Source of the DNA: Paragemmobacter kunshanensis
GTDB lineage: Bacteria > Pseudomonadota > Alphaproteobacteria > Rhodobacterales > Rhodobacteraceae
Reading direction: 5' to 3'
NCBI RefSeq assembly: GCF_011059185.1
Contig: NZ_JAALFE010000008.1
Location: 115,612 to 179,611, forward strand
DNA length: 64,000 nucleotides
The notes under the pieces are model-generated. The model ran no database searches. It saw only the letters and a program-made list of their open reading frames with translations, and was not told the origin of the DNA. How positions within the stretch are numbered: the first letter of the stretch is position 1; every line of letters begins with the position of its first letter. Positions 63,616-64,000 of the stretch are shown here, piece by piece. Both the position numbers and the translations under genes were made by a program.

Positions 63616-63744
63616 TCGGGTCTCGGCCCCCTCAGAAAATTGCCGCAGCGCAGCGCCGTTGGTGCGCTTTGTTGCGCCAACCCCAAGATTTTGTGGATAA
63701 ATCCCGTCGCAGGAAAAAAATCGCCACTTTCGCATTTTTCCCTC

Positions 63745-63773
63745 TTGCGGCCCCCGGCGCTCCTCCGTAAATA
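63745..63773 (+). promoter_or_regulatory. rRNA operon promoter
   Basis: TTGCGG (63745-63750), a 17-bp spacer and TAAATA (63768-63773), preceded by an A/T-rich upstream stretch with A and T runs (63712-63739) that could act as an UP element. The layout precedes an rrn leader with boxA. Confidence 0.65.
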
Positions 63774-63779
63774 CCCCCT

Positions 63780-64000
63780 CACCGAAGCGGAACGGCGACG
63801 GTGGCGGACGGAAGCGGCGACGAAGCGAAAGCTGAAACGAAGCGGAAGTTCGGAACATCTGAAGACAAGGCGGACGGGGATACGCTAGGAAGCTGGCGCC
63901 CTGATCGTTTTTGTCCTTGGGTAGCTCTTTGACAAGATGATTGATGAAGGGATATGTGGGCGGTTTGGGCGCATCGGCGTCTGATCGCAGCATATCGGCC
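63780..64000 (+). promoter_or_regulatory. rRNA operon leader with boxA antitermination site
   Basis: TAGCTCTTTGACAA at 63922-63935 matches the rrn boxA pattern (TGCTCTTTAACA-like) and is followed by GAAGGGATATGTGGGCGG, the 16S leader type known from rhodobacters. No ORF of note is present. The 16S rRNA gene should begin just beyond the window. The proximal leader is rich in GAAGCGG-like repeats (63783-63850). Confidence 0.75.

Noticed and set aside
63616..63744. Replication origin suggested by the DnaA box and A/T-rich DNA near the right edge
   Set aside because: Only one DnaA box is present and there are no dnaA, hemE or parAB genes nearby; the signals fit an rrn promoter region better.

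Overview
The window is about 64 kb of high-GC, gene-dense alphaproteobacterial chromosome, almost certainly from Rhodobacteraceae (Rhodobacterales); I cannot name the genus. Pointers to the family are a compact petABC (fbcFBC) cytochrome bc1 operon, a separate petP-petR regulator pair, a short HRDC-less RNase D, the order HDAC-xseB-ispA-dxs, and an rRNA operon leader at the right edge. The content is mainly housekeeping. I see no insertion sequence, integrase, prophage or CRISPR array.

Layout. 1-6.9 kb: end of kdsB, galU, then two tandem paralogous family-2 glycosyltransferases, a GT14-type glycosyltransferase with a long C-terminal extension, and a protein with two sulfotransferase-like halves, all on + and tightly packed (a surface-glycan module). 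6.9-11.7 kb (-): RNase D, kdsD, lptC, lptA, lptB, hpf, ptsN, which combine KDO supply, LPS export, ribosome hibernation and PTS-Ntr. 11.8-15.3 kb: tRNA-Leu(CAG) and thiBPQ under a TPP riboswitch. 15.5-22.6 kb: aroC, a DMT exporter, HU, AMP nucleosidase, an NAD-binding epimerase-like protein, TerC and a single-domain voltage-gated sodium channel. 22.6-28.4 kb (-): the isoprenoid cluster dxs/ispA/xseB/HDAC, a small secreted protein, and petR/petP. 28.6-34.9 kb: ilvE, a pentein hydrolase, ohr/ohrR with visible operators, a small ORF, queG, a GST and mtgA. 35.0-42.5 kb (-): glutamate synthase, with gltD first and gltB last and two accessory genes between. 42.7-48.4 kb (-): uppP, a diheme cytochrome, an NDUFA9-like protein and petCBA. 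48.6-50.6 kb: GST, a PaiB-like protein, rpmJ and tRNA-Val(GAC). 50.7-58.5 kb: N-formylglutamate amidohydrolase, dinB, qmcA-nfeD-NUDIX, pyrF, ROK kinase-cutC-hypothetical-TolB-like. 58.6-64 kb: clpB behind a sigma-32-type promoter, fasciclin, msrPQ, and the promoter and leader of an rrn operon whose 16S gene must start just beyond the window.

Non-coding signals are unusually readable here: a complete TPP riboswitch with a putative Shine-Dalgarno sequestering stem, tandem ATCG-N4-CGAT operators between ohr and ohrR, a 9-bp inverted repeat bracketing a strong gltD promoter, and two families of short intergenic palindromes. One family is A/T-rich 'GAATTTTC/GATTTC' hairpins in three clusters; the other is G-run hairpins in two copies. 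I do not recognise either repeat family by name, and they are the best candidates for something undescribed. Starts were chosen from Shine-Dalgarno context and family lengths; all homology statements are from recognition by eye, not from a search.
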